Positions 62,759 through 64,000 of a DNA stretch of 64,000 nt are shown in pieces. Position 1 is the first letter of the stretch; every line of letters begins with the position of its first letter. A model generated the notes under the pieces. That model was not told the DNA's origin and did no database searches. It saw nothing but the letters and a program-made list of their open reading frames with translations. The translations under genes were made by a program, and so were the position numbers. This stretch comes from Mycolicibacterium madagascariense (lineage in GTDB: Bacteria; Actinomycetota; Actinomycetes; Mycobacteriales; Mycobacteriaceae): NCBI RefSeq assembly GCF_010729665.1, contig NZ_AP022610.1, forward strand, positions 3,286,001 through 3,350,000. The letters run 5' to 3'.

Positions 62759-63995
62759 GGTGCGGTGCTCCTATCTGTGAGCTGATCAACGGCTCGGCAT
62801 GGGCGCACGTGCCGTATTCGGTGTGGGACGAGAAATCCTCGGGAAACAATGAGCGGGCGGATTCGACCGGCGGCGTGGGCATGTCGATCAAAGAGCACTT
62901 GCGCGGCATGTCGGCGACGAACTCGTCGACGACGCCGAGCCTGCCGAGCAGGTCGTCGGGTCCCTTCTGTCGTAGGACCTGCTGCAGCGTTCGGTGATAG
63001 GTCTGGGTCTTCATGCGGCAGGGCGGACATTGGCCGCACTGCTCCCTGCTGAAGAAGCCGGTGATCTCCTCGCAGATCTCGACGATGCACGTGTCGGTCG
63101 CGAGGACCCGCACCGCCAGGCATCCCGGTTGAGACCCTGCGGCACGAATTGCCGTGTCGGCGATGGGGATGTCGGCGCTGTCGGCGGGCAGGAACCGTGT
63201 CGAGGGCCCGCCGGGCTGGAACGCCTTCAGGTGGCCAGATCCGGTGAGGCCGCCGGCGCGTGCGAACAGGTCGTTGAACGTATCGGTCCCGGGGTCGATC
63301 TCGAAGACGCCGGGGGCCGTGACGTCACCGCTGACAGTGGCCAGCCGCGTCCAGGTGGCGGGGCGTTCATCCCACGCGGCTCGGACGATGCGCGGAAGGT
63401 TGGCGAGCGTCTCGCAGTTGGCCACCAGTGTCGGCAGGCCGGCGACGCCGCTCTCGGTCGGGAACGGTGGTTGCCCCGTGGGCCTGCCGTCACCTCCGTT
63501 GATGGCGTCCACCGCCGCGGTCGCCTCACCGGAGACGTACCGGGGGTCGGCACGCACGATCCGCACCGCGACGAACGGAAAGCGTTGGCGCACCTCGTCG
63601 ACGGCACGGGTGATGCTGTCGCATTCCTCCTGCGCGGTGTCGCTGACGTAGAGGACGACGTCGCGGGCGTCGAGCGTGATCGCCGCGATCAGCACACCCT
63701 CGAGGACGACGTGCGGGTTGCCCAGCAGTAGCGCCCGATCCTTTCGGCTGCCCGGTTCGTCTTCGGCGGCATTGCACACCACCACGCGCGGTCCGGCCGT
63801 GGCCAGTGCGGACTCGACCTTGCGGGCGAAGGGGAAGTGAGCGCCGCCCAGACCGGTCAGCGGCGTCGCGAGCAGTGCGCGCTGGGCCCGGTCCCGGTCG
63901 GCCGCTGCGTAGTGCAGCGCGAGATAGCCGTCCTGGTCGAGATACCCGGGGTAGTCGACGCGATGGGGCGGCAGCAGGGTGTCAGGGGTCGGCAT
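62748..63995 (-). CDS. NuoF-like iron-sulfur flavoprotein
   Basis: A 415-residue protein resembling the 51-kDa subunit of complex I. FMN/NADH segments are TGLGGAHFPFARK, NAAEDEPGSRKDRALLLGNPHVVLEG, VSGEATAAVDAINGG and AGLPTLVANCETL; a central SLBB region follows; and four cysteines of a 4Fe-4S cluster appear as REQCGQCPPCR plus KCSLIDMPTPP. No other Nuo gene is in view. Such stand-alone units usually pass electrons between NAD(P)H and a partner dehydrogenase or oxygenase. The operon likely continues beyond 64000, so ATG 63995 is only the likely start. Confidence 0.8.
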   Translation of the reverse strand: MPTPDTLLPPHRVDYPGYLDQDGYLALHYAAADRDRAQRALLATPLTGLGGAHFPFARKVESALATAGPRVVVCNAAEDEPGSRKDRALLLGNPHVVLEGVLIAAITLDARDVVLYVSDTAQEECDSITRAVDEVRQRFPFVAVRIVRADPRYVSGEATAAVDAINGGDGRPTGQPPFPTESGVAGLPTLVANCETLANLPRIVRAAWDERPATWTRLATVSGDVTAPGVFEIDPGTDTFNDLFARAGGLTGSGHLKAFQPGGPSTRFLPADSADIPIADTAIRAAGSQPGCLAVRVLATDTCIVEICEEITGFFSREQCGQCPPCRMKTQTYHRTLQQVLRQKGPDDLLGRLGVVDEFVADMPRKCSLIDMPTPPVESARSLFPEDFSSHTEYGTCAHAEPLISSQIGAPHHGQ

Positions 63996-64000
63996 CGCAG

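Noticed and set aside
1..64000. tRNA, rRNA, CRISPR arrays, insertion sequences, integrases or phage genes
   Set aside because: Read for on both strands by eye; none found. No transposase or integrase motifs, no cloverleaf with CCA-type end, no regularly spaced identical repeats other than the PGRS and 66-bp coding repeats.

Overview
The window reads as chromosomal DNA of a fast-growing mycobacterium (Mycolicibacterium-like). It is very GC-rich, has dense short-spaced operons, and carries an LpqH-type 19-kDa lipoprotein, a PGRS-type glycine-rich secreted protein, a CYP138-like P450 beside a TetR gene, GAF-ANTAR and F420/PPOX-type proteins, and a mycobacterial SodA. No rRNA, tRNA, insertion sequence, phage gene or CRISPR array was seen. 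Most genes are intact. The exceptions are a permease broken by one in-frame stop (61193-62758) and a short gene remnant (2381-2584).

Layout. 0-9 kb: two ion/acid transporters, a ferric-reductase-type flavocytochrome with a truncated partner, three exported proteins including an LpqH lipoprotein, an MFS-ChrB operon and a DUF2231 membrane protein. 9-18 kb: a GAF-ANTAR regulator, a translationally coupled glycosyltransferase plus glycogen-debranching-type glycosidase, a monooxygenase, a hydrolase, a FUSC membrane protein and a PLP desulfhydrase. 18.7-27.2 kb: a probable catabolic island with an Fe/2OG oxygenase, a D-2-hydroxyacid dehydrogenase, an APC permease with a metallophosphoesterase and a nucleotidyltransferase-like protein, then creatininase, two SDRs and TetR. 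Three near-identical 15-bp palindromes tie its promoters together. 27-38 kb: PPOX, VIT, a transglutaminase-like protein, an NCS1 permease under a TPP riboswitch, TetR/P450, GGDEF, a large LuxR ATPase and a zinc-free alcohol dehydrogenase.

38.7-43.4 kb holds a compact repeat element followed by a 1458-residue secreted protein with a PGRS body and five C-terminal cadherin/Ig-like domains. 43.5-53 kb has an amidase, small hydrolases, a CGNR regulator facing a hydrolase across a 33-bp dyad, STAS, AraC and LtrA proteins, and a TauD dioxygenase facing its TetR across twin dyads. 53-57.4 kb is a metal/oxidative-stress block (nickel/cobalt permease, ArsR, Mn-type superoxide dismutase) in which two promoters share an 8-bp tandem-repeat operator, then a quinone reductase and a small exported protein built of 11-residue repeats. 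57.5-64 kb has a four-fold-repeat membrane protein and a minus-strand operon (NuoF-like flavoprotein, broken NCS1 permease, cyclase-family hydrolase, Rid protein, M20 hydrolase) that looks like a nitrogen-compound catabolic unit running out of the window.

The strongest candidates for undescribed biology are the TCGATA-palindrome regulon (19.6-27.2 kb), the ArsR/nickel/SOD operator pair, the 89-bp repeat element at 38760-38848, the PGRS-cadherin hybrid, and the divergent-promoter dyads at 47613 and 52348.
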